NCBI RefSeq assembly: GCF_902832885.1
Contig: NZ_CADFDK010000006.1
Span: 310,001-374,000, forward strand
Direction: 5' to 3'
Length of the DNA stretch: 64,000 bases
DNA from: Burkholderia seminalis DSM 23518
Lineage (GTDB): Bacteria; Pseudomonadota; Gammaproteobacteria; Burkholderiales; Burkholderiaceae
Both the position numbers and the translations under genes were made by a program. Shown piece after piece: positions 1 to 9,251 of the stretch. The notes below the pieces were generated by a model. It did not search any database. It worked only from the letters and a program-made list of their open reading frames with translations, and was not told the origin of the DNA. Positions within the stretch are counted from its first letter, which is position 1. The number at the start of each line of letters is the position of its first letter.

Positions 1-737
1 GCAGGCGCCTTCCGCTTCGGAACGGTTTGCTTGTCCTTCGCCTTGCCGCCCACTCGATAGTAGCGATCGCCTTCCCAATACGACATCGGTACCGGAAGCG
101 CCGGGTCAGGCTTCGGGTTCGATTTCGCCTGTTCAATTGCTTTCTGATAGCCGGCCCAATCCATCGTGTGCATGTACAGGCTGAAGAACACGAGGGATTT
201 TTCGTTCGCCGGTTTGCCGTTGGACGGCGCGTTATTGGCAGGGGCGGCTGTCGGGGGCGCGGTGTCAGTCGATGCAGGCGCGGGGGCCGATGCGGGAGCC
301 GATTTCGCGGATTCCTTCGCGGCCGGCTTCGGCGGCAACTTCAGTTCGTGGCGGACCAGTACAAAGCCGGTCGAGTAGTGCGCCCGACCAGCATTGTTCG
401 GGTACGTCGTTTCCTCGTATTTCGCGTTCAGCCGATACGCCACGATTTTGCCGTCCGCAATCGCGCGCACGCCGCTGTCCTGCTTCAGCATTTCCGCGCT
501 GCCGTCGGCGAAGTGCACGCCACCGTGCCACATGCCGCTGACGCCGAGCGGATAAAAGCCGTTTTCGCACTTGGCCAGCGCCCTGAAATAGGTCATCGGG
601 TCGGCCGCGTCGTTCTTGCCTACCGGCGTGAACGGGTAGGCCCAGCTCAGTGGCGTATCCGCCGGTTCCGCAGGTTTGGTGGCCGATTTTGGGGCGGACG
701 CCGGATGGTGCTTCTTTTTAGGCATTGTCTTGCTCAT
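1..737 (-). CDS. M23-like protein encoded next to VgrG (C-terminus cut by window edge)
   Basis: Leftward frame open from ATG at 737 to the window edge (245 codons seen; the end is missing). It starts 60 bp after vgrG stops, so it is probably co-transcribed and a T6SS cargo or accessory protein (inference). The N-terminus is Lys/His/Pro-rich with no signal peptide. Residues 69-101 (WHGGVHF, then a VRAIADGKIVAY-like stretch), 120-130 and 181-195 (SLYMHTMDW) follow the order of the M23/LytM peptidase core. An Ala/Pro/Ser-rich insert lies at about 138-178. The usual H-x-G-x-D metal motif reads H-G-G-V-H (His71, His75) and the closing H-x-H is not intact, so it may be a variant or inactive peptidase. 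Family assignment rests on motif reading only. Confidence 0.65.
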   Translation of the reverse strand, partial: MSKTMPKKKHHPASAPKSATKPAEPADTPLSWAYPFTPVGKNDAADPMTYFRALAKCENGFYPLGVSGMWHGGVHFADGSAEMLKQDSGVRAIADGKIVAYRLNAKYEETTYPNNAGRAHYSTGFVLVRHELKLPPKPAAKESAKSAPASAPAPASTDTAPPTAAPANNAPSNGKPANEKSLVFFSLYMHTMDWAGYQKAIEQAKSNPKPDPALPVPMSYWEGDRYYRVGGKAKDKQTVPKRKAP

Positions 738-797
738 GATTCCCGACTCGGATTCGGTTTCAGGATTTTTTGTATTGGAACGATCCCGCCGCGCGGT

Positions 798-3302
798 TTA
801 ACCGGAGAACACGGTGAAACGACCGCCGTCGGCCGATACCGGCGACGAATGCAGCGGGTTTCGCAGCGCGCCGCTTGCCGCTCCCGCTTTCTCCCAATCC
901 GCACACTTTTCTACAATCTGGCCGGAGGTTGCGTTCTCGATCATGTTCGCCGTCAGTTTGATGTACGAACCATTTGCACCGATCCAGATTTCGTCAGCCG
1001 ACAGATACATCCTCTTACCCGCCGTAATTTTCACGTCTTGCGATGCGGCCAAGCTCATCGAATCGTTCTGCGCCTGAAGGTCTATCGGCCCGCTCCCCGC
1101 GTAGATCTTGACACCGAGTTTTTCCGCAAAGAGGCTGATTCGCTCCAGCACACTGGCGAGCAATGCTCGCCCGGCCGCGAGGTTGATGTTCTCGCCGGCA
1201 ACCACATTGGCTTGCTTGTTTGCCGTAACGTGTGCCGACCCTTGTGTCGATACGGCAATGCCTTCCGGACTCGACAGCAGCATGATCGGCTTCGCGAAGC
1301 CGTTCGCGTTGCCCGTGCCACCGCCTGCCGTGCGCCCACCCTTGATCGTGCCGGCCACCGGGTGCCGCGTTGCGTCCGTGAAAGTTTTCAGCGCATCGTG
1401 GCCGTCTTGCTGACTCTGCGCCCGATTCGTCTGGCTCGCCTGCGACGTCGTCGCCAGCATCGCTTCGGCGCGAGTAAGCTGTTCGGATGCCGCCGTCGCA
1501 CGCATCGGTTGCGTGGCTGCCGGTTGCGTCGACACATAGAGCCCTTGTTCGGCCCGCACCGCACCGTAGCCCAATGACTTGAGGTCGAAGCCCTGTCCGA
1601 TGAATGCACCGCGCGTGTTGCCCGAATGCTGGATCAGGTAGCCCAGGTGCAAATGCGAGCTGTAACTCGTCGAATACAAGTGCACGCGGTTCTGCCCGCT
1701 GGCGTCGTCCATCATCAGCTGGTTATAACCTTCGCCGCCGTATTCGCGTGACAGCAAGCCCGAGGTCAGCCCGTGCGTGTGCCATTCCGGCATGCTTTCG
1801 CCACCGTGCATTCTCGACAGAATCACGGGGCGATCGCAATCACCGTTAACGAAGCCGATCAGGACTTCGTCGTTCTTGCGCAGCGGAAACATGCCGCCGC
1901 GCTTGTGGCCCGCATCGGGCATCGCCGCGCGTATCCACGCCGAGACGTTCTGGTCGCCGTCATTGAGTCGATCGGATGTCAATCGAACCTTCGCTCGCAA
2001 CATCGCATCCGTATGGATTTCCTCGCTGCCCGGTCCGCCGACAATGCCGGTCTGAAGCTGCATGACGGGCCTCTTGTGTTCGAACGGACTGCGAAACGCG
2101 ACGCGACGCCGCTGCGCTTCGATTTCGACGTGGAAAAATCCAACGCCACCGTCGGTATGGCGCACCACCGAACCTGCACCATTCGTACGCACTTGCTCGA
2201 CCTCCGCGCGCACGCTCTTGCGAAAGCGCATCAGGTTTTCCAGCCCCGGCACGTTATTCTGGATGAGCCAGCTCACGGAAAGAATCGCCATCTCGCGATC
2301 CTGTTCCAACTGCGCATCGTGCACCGGGTGCCCGGTCAGCAGACCATAGCGACCCGGCCATGCGCAACGCAGCGCGCCCACTCCGTAGAAGCGCTGAGCG
2401 CGTGAGCGCCATTCCTCGGCGATAAAGTTCGCTTGAGCCTCGCCCATGTCGCGATCCGACCACGTGTGCGACCCCGTGTATTCGTATTGCTCGCCCAAGC
2501 CTGGAACATCGTCGAGATCGAATGCGGGCATCGTGACGTGTTTGGAAAGATCCGGACGCTTGTAATCGAACGTGCCCGTGTCGAGTTCGGCGGACTGGAT
2601 TTCTTGCGAATCGATCCATTCGCTCAGGCCGTCGAATTCCTCGTCCTGCACCGAACCGCTAAACGAGATGGTCCTGCGCTTCAATTCGGGAACTGAAAAA
2701 AGGTCGTCCATGATGACGACCCGATGCGACTTGCCGTCCGGTGCAATGTCGAAACGCGGAAACAGGCCGAGTTCCTCAAACGTGCGGTGGACGTAGTTCC
2801 AGTCGGATTCCCATTGCATGCGCTGAGAATACGAACGTAGCGCTCGACGCAATTGCCAGGTCACGTTACCGGATGCCTGCGGATACTTTGCGAGCACGTC
2901 GGACACGGTTTGCTGTGCGGGCGCCTCGACCCAGTCCCGACGGTCGCTGCCCAGCCGAAGCAGCGCGAGGAACGAATTGAACCGAAGCTGGTAGTAGGTG
3001 TTGGCACCGTCCGCGCCCAAGCGACTGAACGCAGTCACATAACCGTGAATCGGCATTTCGCTCCCGTCCGTCTGCCGAATCCACAGCGTCACGGATTGCC
3101 GAATCAGGGCCTTGGCCTGAATCAATTCGAGCCGGGTCGAGGTTGCATCGATCGTGAATTCGAAGTCTCGCCCCAAGCACGCACGCCCCCGGACATAGAG
3201 CGGGATCAACCGGTCTTCGCCAAGCGGCGTGTCAAGACGGACAATCCGTCCGTGTTGCGTGTATTGCGCGCGCAGCGCCTTGTTCAGCAAATCGGAAACC
3301 AT
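798..3302 (-). CDS. vgrG: Type VI secretion system tip protein VgrG
   Basis: An 834-residue spike protein that caps the Hcp tube of the type VI secretion system and carries effectors into target cells. The order is typical: gp27-like base (about residues 5-330), gp5-like OB region near 400-490, then the Gly/Asn-rich beta-helical DUF2345 region (about 560-800). The C-terminus ends shortly after DUF2345, so I see no fused effector; cargo is more likely encoded downstream at 737. The frame is open to 3353, but I chose ATG at 3302 because a GGGG stretch lies 8 nt upstream and the protein then begins like other VgrGs (MVSDLLNKALRAQ). No tss structural genes are in the window, so this is an orphan vgrG island. 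Confidence 0.93.
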   Translation of the reverse strand: MVSDLLNKALRAQYTQHGRIVRLDTPLGEDRLIPLYVRGRACLGRDFEFTIDATSTRLELIQAKALIRQSVTLWIRQTDGSEMPIHGYVTAFSRLGADGANTYYQLRFNSFLALLRLGSDRRDWVEAPAQQTVSDVLAKYPQASGNVTWQLRRALRSYSQRMQWESDWNYVHRTFEELGLFPRFDIAPDGKSHRVVIMDDLFSVPELKRRTISFSGSVQDEEFDGLSEWIDSQEIQSAELDTGTFDYKRPDLSKHVTMPAFDLDDVPGLGEQYEYTGSHTWSDRDMGEAQANFIAEEWRSRAQRFYGVGALRCAWPGRYGLLTGHPVHDAQLEQDREMAILSVSWLIQNNVPGLENLMRFRKSVRAEVEQVRTNGAGSVVRHTDGGVGFFHVEIEAQRRRVAFRSPFEHKRPVMQLQTGIVGGPGSEEIHTDAMLRAKVRLTSDRLNDGDQNVSAWIRAAMPDAGHKRGGMFPLRKNDEVLIGFVNGDCDRPVILSRMHGGESMPEWHTHGLTSGLLSREYGGEGYNQLMMDDASGQNRVHLYSTSYSSHLHLGYLIQHSGNTRGAFIGQGFDLKSLGYGAVRAEQGLYVSTQPAATQPMRATAASEQLTRAEAMLATTSQASQTNRAQSQQDGHDALKTFTDATRHPVAGTIKGGRTAGGGTGNANGFAKPIMLLSSPEGIAVSTQGSAHVTANKQANVVAGENINLAAGRALLASVLERISLFAEKLGVKIYAGSGPIDLQAQNDSMSLAASQDVKITAGKRMYLSADEIWIGANGSYIKLTANMIENATSGQIVEKCADWEKAGAASGALRNPLHSSPVSADGGRFTVFSG

Positions 3303-4033
3303 CAGGCTACCCCGTACCATGTAGTAACAGAAACGACCGCCGGGCAACGCCACGAGCTGATTGCTATCTCGTCAAAAGAGGAAAAGGCCCGGAATTGCGA
3401 CCACTGGTGAGAACCTTCGGGCACCGGCGCGATTCAAACCACTGAATCGGACCGAATCGGCATTCACCGCATCCAATCGTGATCCGTCCCGTCGTACGCT
3501 GATGATGCTTTCCCATTCAGCGTCGCAACGCGCCGGAATGAATCCCGCACAACTTACATCCTGCTTTCGATTGCGGCAATGTCGCGGGAAGCATCGGCTC
3601 GCGACTGGTCGAGCAGCTGCATTCGGCAGCGTCGGCAAAGTCGTGATTGCCGGGATGAAGATGGACATGGCATGCCGTACGGGCGCCAGCCTCGGTTTTC
3701 GTGCGGTAATGGTCGCCGGTGCACGATCTTCATGGACACGTCCGTGCTGTCGGCCGAACGGATCGAATAGTGGCGATATCAGTTGATAGCGACGAATCGC
3801 GGATCCGTTGTCTGCTTCGGATTTCCGGACCGTAAACGTTTCGGAGTGTGAATCCATCGAGTGCGCATCACCGGCAGCGCACTACTCAGGTACGCCATAC
3901 GCTATGAGCGAACCGATGGCCGCTCGATGTACGGCAGCGATATAACAGCCGTCCCGGCTCGCAAGATGCATTCGAATTCCGCGTCGACACCAATATGCTC
4001 GCCGCAATCATCTTCACAGTCGCCGTAAACGCA
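3303..4033. other. Non-coding stretch upstream of vgrG
   Basis: About 730 bases with no convincing gene. The ORFs here (for example 3372-3857 on minus and 3361-3786 on plus) have no recognisable motif, and base composition is less GC-skewed by codon position than in the flanking genes. It probably holds the vgrG promoter and may contain eroded coding remnants, but I could not identify any. Confidence 0.5.
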
Positions 4034-4067
4034 AAAAAGGCACGGGTGCGACCACCCGTGCCTTTTA
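4034..4067 (-). terminator. Rho-independent terminator of the porin gene
   Basis: A perfect stem of about 14 bp (AAAAGGCACGGGTG pairing 4035-4048 with 4053-4066) with a 4-nt loop. Read on the minus strand it is followed by a run of T, 20 bp after the porin stop codon. Confidence 0.85.
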
Positions 4068-4086
4068 CGTATCTGCCGTTGCCCGC

Positions 4087-5190
4087 TTAGAACGTATGCA
4101 TCATCCCCACATACGCACCCGTCTGCGACTCGCCCGCCAGCGGGCTCGTGCCCGACGTCGCATCGCGCGGCGTCGCGAGCAGCGAGAAGTTCGAATTCCC
4201 GCCGTTGCGCACATACGCGACCGTGCCGTACAGGAACGTGCGCTTCGACAGGTTGTACGTGGTGCCGAGCACGTACATCATCGCGTGCCCCGACGGATCG
4301 TGCGATGCGTCGCTGCCGCCGTCGCCCACCTTCACGTAATAGCCGCCGGCCGTCACGGCCCATTGCGGATTCGCCGCATAGGTCGCGCCGAGCCAGTAGT
4401 GATCAGCGCGATCGGCCACGCCGGCCGGGCTGTCCGGCGCCTGGTAGTGCGTATACGCGCCCTGGATCTTGAACTTCTGCACCTTCACGTTCGCGCCGAC
4501 GAAATACTCGCGCGACGCGGTGAAGATGTTGCTGAACTTGCCGTTGTTGTCGCGCAGTTCGTCGTAGATGCCGCGTACGTCGAGCACCGGCGAATGGTAC
4601 GAGATCATGATCCCGTCCGAGCGGCCGAAATCGTCGGCCGCGCCGTAGTTGAAGCCGCGCGACTGGTTGCCGAACGCATACTGCGCCTGCACGTCGAAGC
4701 CGCCGATCACCGGGCTATGATATTCGATGTTGTTGCTGCTCTGCTGCCAGTTGCGGCCACGCACGAGCGACGCCGACGAAAACGCCTGCTGAACGAACGG
4801 GTCGAATTCCCACACGCCGTCGCTGTCGATGAACAGGTTGCGGCCGGCCTGCAGCTGGCCCCACGTGTTGCTCTTCAGCCCGACATACGCGCGCCGCGAC
4901 CACATGCGACCGCCGCCGGTCGTGCCGTTCATCACCTGGAATGCGGTTTCCAGGTTGAAGACCGTCGACAGCCCGCCGCCGAGATCCTCGACGCCCTTCA
5001 GGCCGAACATGCTGGTGCCCCAGTCGCCGCCTTCCGCGCTCCAGCGCGACTTGCTGCCGTTCGGCGTCGCGATGTGATTCAGGTATTCGATGCCGCCGTC
5101 GATCCGGCCGTACAGCGTCACGCTCGTCTGTGCAAAGGCGGCCGCCGGTGTGGCGGCCGCGATCAGCCATGCGAAATGTTTAAGTCGCAA
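4087..5190 (-). CDS. Gram-negative porin (OmpC/Omp38-like)
   Basis: A 367-residue outer-membrane general porin expected to form a trimeric 16-strand barrel. It has a signal peptide (cleavage after AAAFAQ), then the classic start of Burkholderia porins (SVTLYGRIDGGIEY), alternating beta strands and a C-terminal Phe (GAYVGMMHTF) recognised by the BAM machinery. The start codon is TTG at 5190: GAGGGG lies 8 nt upstream and no ATG in frame gives a full signal peptide. A strong terminator follows at 4034-4067. DoxX lies 63 bp upstream on the same strand, so read-through is possible. Confidence 0.93.
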   Translation of the reverse strand: MRLKHFAWLIAAATPAAAFAQTSVTLYGRIDGGIEYLNHIATPNGSKSRWSAEGGDWGTSMFGLKGVEDLGGGLSTVFNLETAFQVMNGTTGGGRMWSRRAYVGLKSNTWGQLQAGRNLFIDSDGVWEFDPFVQQAFSSASLVRGRNWQQSSNNIEYHSPVIGGFDVQAQYAFGNQSRGFNYGAADDFGRSDGIMISYHSPVLDVRGIYDELRDNNGKFSNIFTASREYFVGANVKVQKFKIQGAYTHYQAPDSPAGVADRADHYWLGATYAANPQWAVTAGGYYVKVGDGGSDASHDPSGHAMMYVLGTTYNLSKRTFLYGTVAYVRNGGNSNFSLLATPRDATSGTSPLAGESQTGAYVGMMHTF

Positions 5191-5253
5191 AATGATGCCC
5201 CCTCGGAGTCTCGACCTTCCCGCGCGCGCCCCATGCGCGCGCCCAGGGTCCGT

Positions 5254-5673
5254 TTATCCGCGATCGATCGAATATCGGCCGGGGCCTGCTGCGCACAGTG
5301 CAAGCAAGCCGCCCGCGATCGCGATGTTCTTGTAGAAATGAATCATGTTGTTGATCTGCTCGCCGCCCGTCATCGTCCAGTAGTGGTGGCCGATGATGCC
5401 GGTGCCGATCGTATAGAGCGCCAGCAGCAGCGCGAGCGGGCGCGTCTGGAAGCCGACCAGGATCGCGATGCCGGCGAACAGCTCCATCACGACGGAGATC
5501 GCCGCGGACACGATCGGCGCGGGCGCGCCCTCCGAACCCATGAACGCGATCGTACCGGAGAAGTCGACGATCTTCTTCCAGCCGAACATCACGAACAGGA
5601 TCACGAGCAGGATTCGGGACAACAGCAGCAGCACATCGCGCTGGGACGCGAGAAACGGTTGATTCGGTGTCAT
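5254..5673 (-). CDS. DoxX family membrane protein
   Basis: A 139-residue inner-membrane protein with four predicted hydrophobic segments (about residues 13-32, 45-70, 73-92, 108-128), the length and topology of the DoxX family. The early FGWKKI segment and the GGEQINNMIHFYKNIAIAGGLL stretch (in parts) are typical. DoxX-like proteins are linked to quinone and redox processes, but no specific function can be assigned. The open frame reaches 5772, but ATG at 5673 gives the usual start (MTPNQPF) just before the first membrane segment. It sits between the glucose dehydrogenase operon and the porin, all leftward; co-transcription with either is not proven. Confidence 0.85.
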   Translation of the reverse strand: MTPNQPFLASQRDVLLLLSRILLVILFVMFGWKKIVDFSGTIAFMGSEGAPAPIVSAAISVVMELFAGIAILVGFQTRPLALLLALYTIGTGIIGHHYWTMTGGEQINNMIHFYKNIAIAGGLLALCAAGPGRYSIDRG

Positions 5674-5845
5674 GGTCTCGATCAACGAAAGCGATGCACG
5701 GTCTACGCGCACCGGATTGCCAACGATCCAGGACGGGCGGCCGCCTGCGCCGCCCGCCCCGCTCTGCAACAACCGGCATCGGGCCCGCCCGATGTGCTGT
5801 GCGCCTCCTCTTGTCTATTGTTGCCCTGCTTCGCCGCGCGCCGCG

Positions 5846-7123
5846 TCAGCGCAGCTTCGCGACGTCCTGCTCGGTCACCTTCGCGGCCGGATTGCCGAAC
5901 TGCCCGGTCAGGTAGTTCGTCAGCGCGGCGATCTGCGCATCCGACAGCTCGTGGCGGAATGCCGGCATCCCGACATCCTCACTGCCGGCCTTGCGCTGCA
6001 CGCCGTTCAGGATCACCTGCACGAGGTTGGTCGGATTCGGCGCGCCGACCGTCGAGTTGTGGAACAGCGGCGGGTAATAACCGTCCGGCGTGCCCTTGCC
6101 CTGCATCTGGTGGCACGTCGCGCAGTTGCCGAGGTACAGCCGCGCCGGATCGATGCCCGACGACGCGAGCGCGACGCCGCGCAGCTTCAGCCCGTCCTCG
6201 GCCGGCTTGCCCCACGACGAGCGCGACTGCTTCGCGTCGCCGCTGGCCACCGCCGGCACCGTGCGGATGTACGTCGAGATCGCGCCGATGTCCGCTTCCG
6301 TCATCTTCGAGAAGCTGTGCTCGATCGCCTCGGCCATCGGGCCGGCCGCCTGCGCGAGGCCCGGCACGCTGCCGGTGCGCAGGTACTGGACGAGCTGCTG
6401 CTGCGTCCATCCGCCGATCCCCGCGTTCGGGTCGGACGTGATGTTGTAGCCGTCCCAGCCTGCGAGTACCGAACCCGACAGGAAGCTGCCGCCGGTTTCG
6501 TCGAGCGATTTCTCCTGCATCGCGATGCCGCGCGGCGTGTGACATGTGCTGCAGTGCGCGAGGCCCTGCACCAGATACGCACCGCGGTTCCACTCGGCGC
6601 TTTGCGCCGGCTTCGGCTGGTACACGCCGTCCTTCAGGAACAGCCAGTTCCAGACCTTCAGCGGCCAGCGCATGCTCAGCAGCGCGGGGATCTCGTTCTT
6701 CGGCGGCGCCTGCTTGACCGGCTCGACGCCGTGCATGAAGTACGCATACAGCGCCTGCACGTCGTCGTCGTTGATCTTCGCGTACGACACGTACGGCATC
6801 GCCGGGTACAGGTTGTCGCCGTTCTTCGAGACGCCGTGGCGCACCGCGCGCTCGAAGTCGTCGAACGTCCAGTTGCCGATGCCGGTATCCGGATCGGGCG
6901 TGATGTTGCTCGTATAGATCTTGCCGAGCATCGGCACCGGCATGCCGAGACCGCCCGCGAACGGCTTGCCGCCCTTCGCGGTGTGGCACGCCATGCAGTC
7001 GCCCGCGATCGCGAGGTATTCGCCGCGCTTGACCTGCGCCGGATCGGCCGAGTCGGCCGCGCGTGCGAAACCCGGCAACGCGAGGCAGCCGGCAAGGAGG
7101 AAGGTGAGAGTAGATTTCCGCAC
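5846..7123 (-). CDS. FAD-glucose dehydrogenase cytochrome c (beta) subunit
   Basis: A 425-residue periplasmic, probably membrane-bound triheme cytochrome c that passes electrons from the flavoprotein subunit to ubiquinone. Three CxxCH heme sites are visible: CMACH (residues 43-47), CSTCH (about 190) and CATCH (about 340). A signal peptide ends near AGFARA/AD at residue 22. The start is GTG at 7123, three bases after the flavoprotein stop, with AAGGAAG inside the preceding gene as ribosome site. Size and place match the beta subunit of B. cepacia FAD-GDH and the related gluconate and alcohol dehydrogenase cytochromes. Confidence 0.93.
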   Translation of the reverse strand: MRKSTLTFLLAGCLALPGFARAADSADPAQVKRGEYLAIAGDCMACHTAKGGKPFAGGLGMPVPMLGKIYTSNITPDPDTGIGNWTFDDFERAVRHGVSKNGDNLYPAMPYVSYAKINDDDVQALYAYFMHGVEPVKQAPPKNEIPALLSMRWPLKVWNWLFLKDGVYQPKPAQSAEWNRGAYLVQGLAHCSTCHTPRGIAMQEKSLDETGGSFLSGSVLAGWDGYNITSDPNAGIGGWTQQQLVQYLRTGSVPGLAQAAGPMAEAIEHSFSKMTEADIGAISTYIRTVPAVASGDAKQSRSSWGKPAEDGLKLRGVALASSGIDPARLYLGNCATCHQMQGKGTPDGYYPPLFHNSTVGAPNPTNLVQVILNGVQRKAGSEDVGMPAFRHELSDAQIAALTNYLTGQFGNPAAKVTEQDVAKLR

Positions 7124-7125
7124 GG

Positions 7126-8745
7126 TCAGACTTCCTTCTTCAGCGTGTCCGACATCCGCAGCGCAAGCGCCGCGATCGTCAGCGTCACGTTCACCGTACC
7201 GACGGTCGGCATCGTCGAGCTGCTCGAGATGAACAGGTTCGGATGGTCGAACGTGCGGCAGTCCTTGTCGACGACCGAATCGCGTGCATCCGCGCCCATG
7301 ATCGTCGCGCCCGTGATGTGGTTGTTCGGCGCGAACTCGTCGTTGAAGACGACTTCGGTGCCGCCCAGCACCTTCGCGGCCGTCGCGTAGACCTCGCGCG
7401 TGTGCACGGCGCCGCGCTTCACGTAATCGTCGATCGCGTACGTGATCTCGGGGCGCGGGATGCCGATCGCGTCGGTGGCCGTCTTGCTCGGCACGATGCG
7501 GTTCTCGGGCTGCGGCAGGATTTCGTGGAAGCAGTCGAACTGCACGTAGCGCGCGGAGCGGTCGCGGATCTGCGCGTCGAGTTCCGCGGGCTTCATCAGC
7601 TTGCCGGCCTTGAAGATCTTCTGCGTCTCCTGGTTGATGCGCGACATGTTCGACAGGTGGATCTTCTTCGCGGCTTCGGTCGCGCGGAACGGGCCGTCGC
7701 GGAAACCGATCAACGAGGTCATCTCCTGCGGGCCGCGGCCCGGCCACAGCTTCTCGTTCGCGTAGAACGACACGCCGGTGCCCGGATGGTCCATCAGGTT
7801 GCGGCCGACCATGTCGGAGCTGTTCGCGACGCCGTTCGGGAAATCGCGGTTCGCGGACATCAGCAGGATCTTCGGCGTCTCGATGCCGTTCGCGGCCACG
7901 ACGAAGTACTTGCCCTCGACGCGATGGTCGGCACCCGTCTTGTCCTTGTAGATCGCGGCGACGATGCGCTTGTCCGGCCCGGTCTCAAGCTTGTAGACGA
8001 CCGCGCTGTCGATCAGCTTCGCGCCGGCCTGCTCGGCCTTCTCGACGTGAACGATGCCGTTGTACATCGCGCCGATCGGGCAGATCGGCATGCAGTTGTT
8101 GTTCCCGCAACAAGTGGGCCGGCCGTCGTACGGGCGGCTGTTGCGCGCGACGGGTTCGGTCACCACGTGGAACTTCGGGTCATAACCGTTGAGCGCGCTC
8201 TTGATCGTCTGCTCGTTGAACGACAACGGCAGCGGCGGCATCGGGTACGGCGCCTTGCGCGGCGAGTACAGGTCTTCCTCGGGGCCCGGGCCCCACACGC
8301 CGAGTTCCTCCTCGGCGCGCTGGTACCAATGCTCGAGGTCGTCGTACTGGATCGGCCAGTCGCGGCCGACGCCGTACACGGTCTTCATCTTGAAGTCGTT
8401 CGGGATGAAGCGCCACGCCGACGCGGCCCAGTGCCACGTCGTGCCGCCCACCGCACGGATGTACTGCGAGTTGAACTTGTGCTCGCCCTTCAGGATCAGG
8501 TAGTCGTTCGGCGGGCCGTATTCCGGATGCGGCGCCCATGCGCTCGACGGGTACGGCGCCATGAAATCGGTCTTGTCGACCTGGTTGCGAAAGCGCTCGA
8601 CAATGTCGCCGCGCGGCATGCGCGGGCCGGCTTCCAGCAGGATCACGGACTTGCCGGCCATCGCGAGCTGGTGGGCAACGATCGCGCCTGCGACACCCGA
8701 TCCGACGACGACGACGTCGGCTTTTTGCGTATCGGTATCGGCCAT
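7126..8745 (-). CDS. FAD-dependent glucose dehydrogenase alpha (GMC flavoprotein) subunit
   Basis: A 539-residue GMC oxidoreductase that oxidises glucose (or a related sugar or polyol) in the periplasm. The FAD-binding Rossmann motif is GSGVAGAIVAHQLA near residue 15. His476 in the NNH motif sits where the catalytic base of B. cepacia FAD-GDH is reported. A cysteine group C212, C213, C218, C222 (CCGNNNCMPIC) fits the iron-sulfur cluster described for this enzyme. It has no signal peptide of its own; export is presumably by hitch-hiking with the Tat-exported gamma subunit, whose stop overlaps this ATG by one base (TGATG). The sequence agrees closely with my memory of the B. cepacia alpha subunit. 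Confidence 0.95.
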   Translation of the reverse strand: MADTDTQKADVVVVGSGVAGAIVAHQLAMAGKSVILLEAGPRMPRGDIVERFRNQVDKTDFMAPYPSSAWAPHPEYGPPNDYLILKGEHKFNSQYIRAVGGTTWHWAASAWRFIPNDFKMKTVYGVGRDWPIQYDDLEHWYQRAEEELGVWGPGPEEDLYSPRKAPYPMPPLPLSFNEQTIKSALNGYDPKFHVVTEPVARNSRPYDGRPTCCGNNNCMPICPIGAMYNGIVHVEKAEQAGAKLIDSAVVYKLETGPDKRIVAAIYKDKTGADHRVEGKYFVVAANGIETPKILLMSANRDFPNGVANSSDMVGRNLMDHPGTGVSFYANEKLWPGRGPQEMTSLIGFRDGPFRATEAAKKIHLSNMSRINQETQKIFKAGKLMKPAELDAQIRDRSARYVQFDCFHEILPQPENRIVPSKTATDAIGIPRPEITYAIDDYVKRGAVHTREVYATAAKVLGGTEVVFNDEFAPNNHITGATIMGADARDSVVDKDCRTFDHPNLFISSSSTMPTVGTVNVTLTIAALALRMSDTLKKEV

Positions 8746-9251
8746 CAGGCTTGCCTCTCGATCGGTTTTTCGGCCCAGAAGCCGGGTTTGTTGGGGCAAT
8801 ACGAGGGAATCACGAGCGTATCGGAGACGACGCTGAACATTAATGCTTCTTCGTAGGTAATCACGACGTTGTCGACGATGCCGAGATACCACGCTTCAAG
8901 AATCTTCAGCGCGAGCGCTTCCTGATCGGGGTTCAGCGAACCGGACGCAAGTGCGCCGGCGAGTTGCGGCAGACTGTCGGCCGTCTTGAACGAGCCCTTC
9001 TGCAAGGCCTGCAGGAAGCGTTCGCCGAGCACGCGGCTCAGCCCCTTCTTGCCGGTCAATGCTTCCGAGAGCGTCATGAACGTATCGAGCGGCGCTGTGC
9101 CGGGATCGTCGGCCAGGGCCCGCAACGCCAGCGAGCCGGTGAGGCCCGCCGCCGTCAGCGCCAGTGCGCCCTGCAGCCATTGACGCCGTGTGATGCCGCT
9201 TGCGGTTGCGTCGCTTTCGCGACGCGAGTGGGGAGTGTTGTCGTTGTGCAT
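8745..9251 (-). CDS. FAD-glucose dehydrogenase gamma (chaperone/Tat) subunit
   Basis: A 168-residue small subunit of the gluconate 2-dehydrogenase subunit 3 family. It begins with a twin-arginine signal (TRRQWLQGALALTAAGL, residues 20-36) and forms a complex with the flavoprotein, helping it fold and leave the cell by the Tat route. The start ATG at 9251 has AGAAGGAA 3-4 nt upstream; the frame is open further back to 9335 but the added residues would precede the Tat signal and look non-coding. First gene of the gamma-alpha-beta operon, with translational coupling to alpha. Confidence 0.93.
   Translation of the reverse strand: MHNDNTPHSRRESDATASGITRRQWLQGALALTAAGLTGSLALRALADDPGTAPLDTFMTLSEALTGKKGLSRVLGERFLQALQKGSFKTADSLPQLAGALASGSLNPDQEALALKILEAWYLGIVDNVVITYEEALMFSVVSDTLVIPSYCPNKPGFWAEKPIERQA

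Noticed and set aside
3361-3860. Possible small gene or PAAR-like remnant (plus-strand product with a short GRQPRFSCGNGRR stretch)
   Set aside because: Only a few residues resemble a PAAR repeat, no frame has a ribosome site and codon use is unlike the neighbours; not enough to call.
8746-8892. Upstream extension of the GMC flavoprotein to 8892
   Set aside because: The added 49 residues overlap the gamma subunit gene and do not resemble the family; ATG 8745 with TGATG coupling is the known start.
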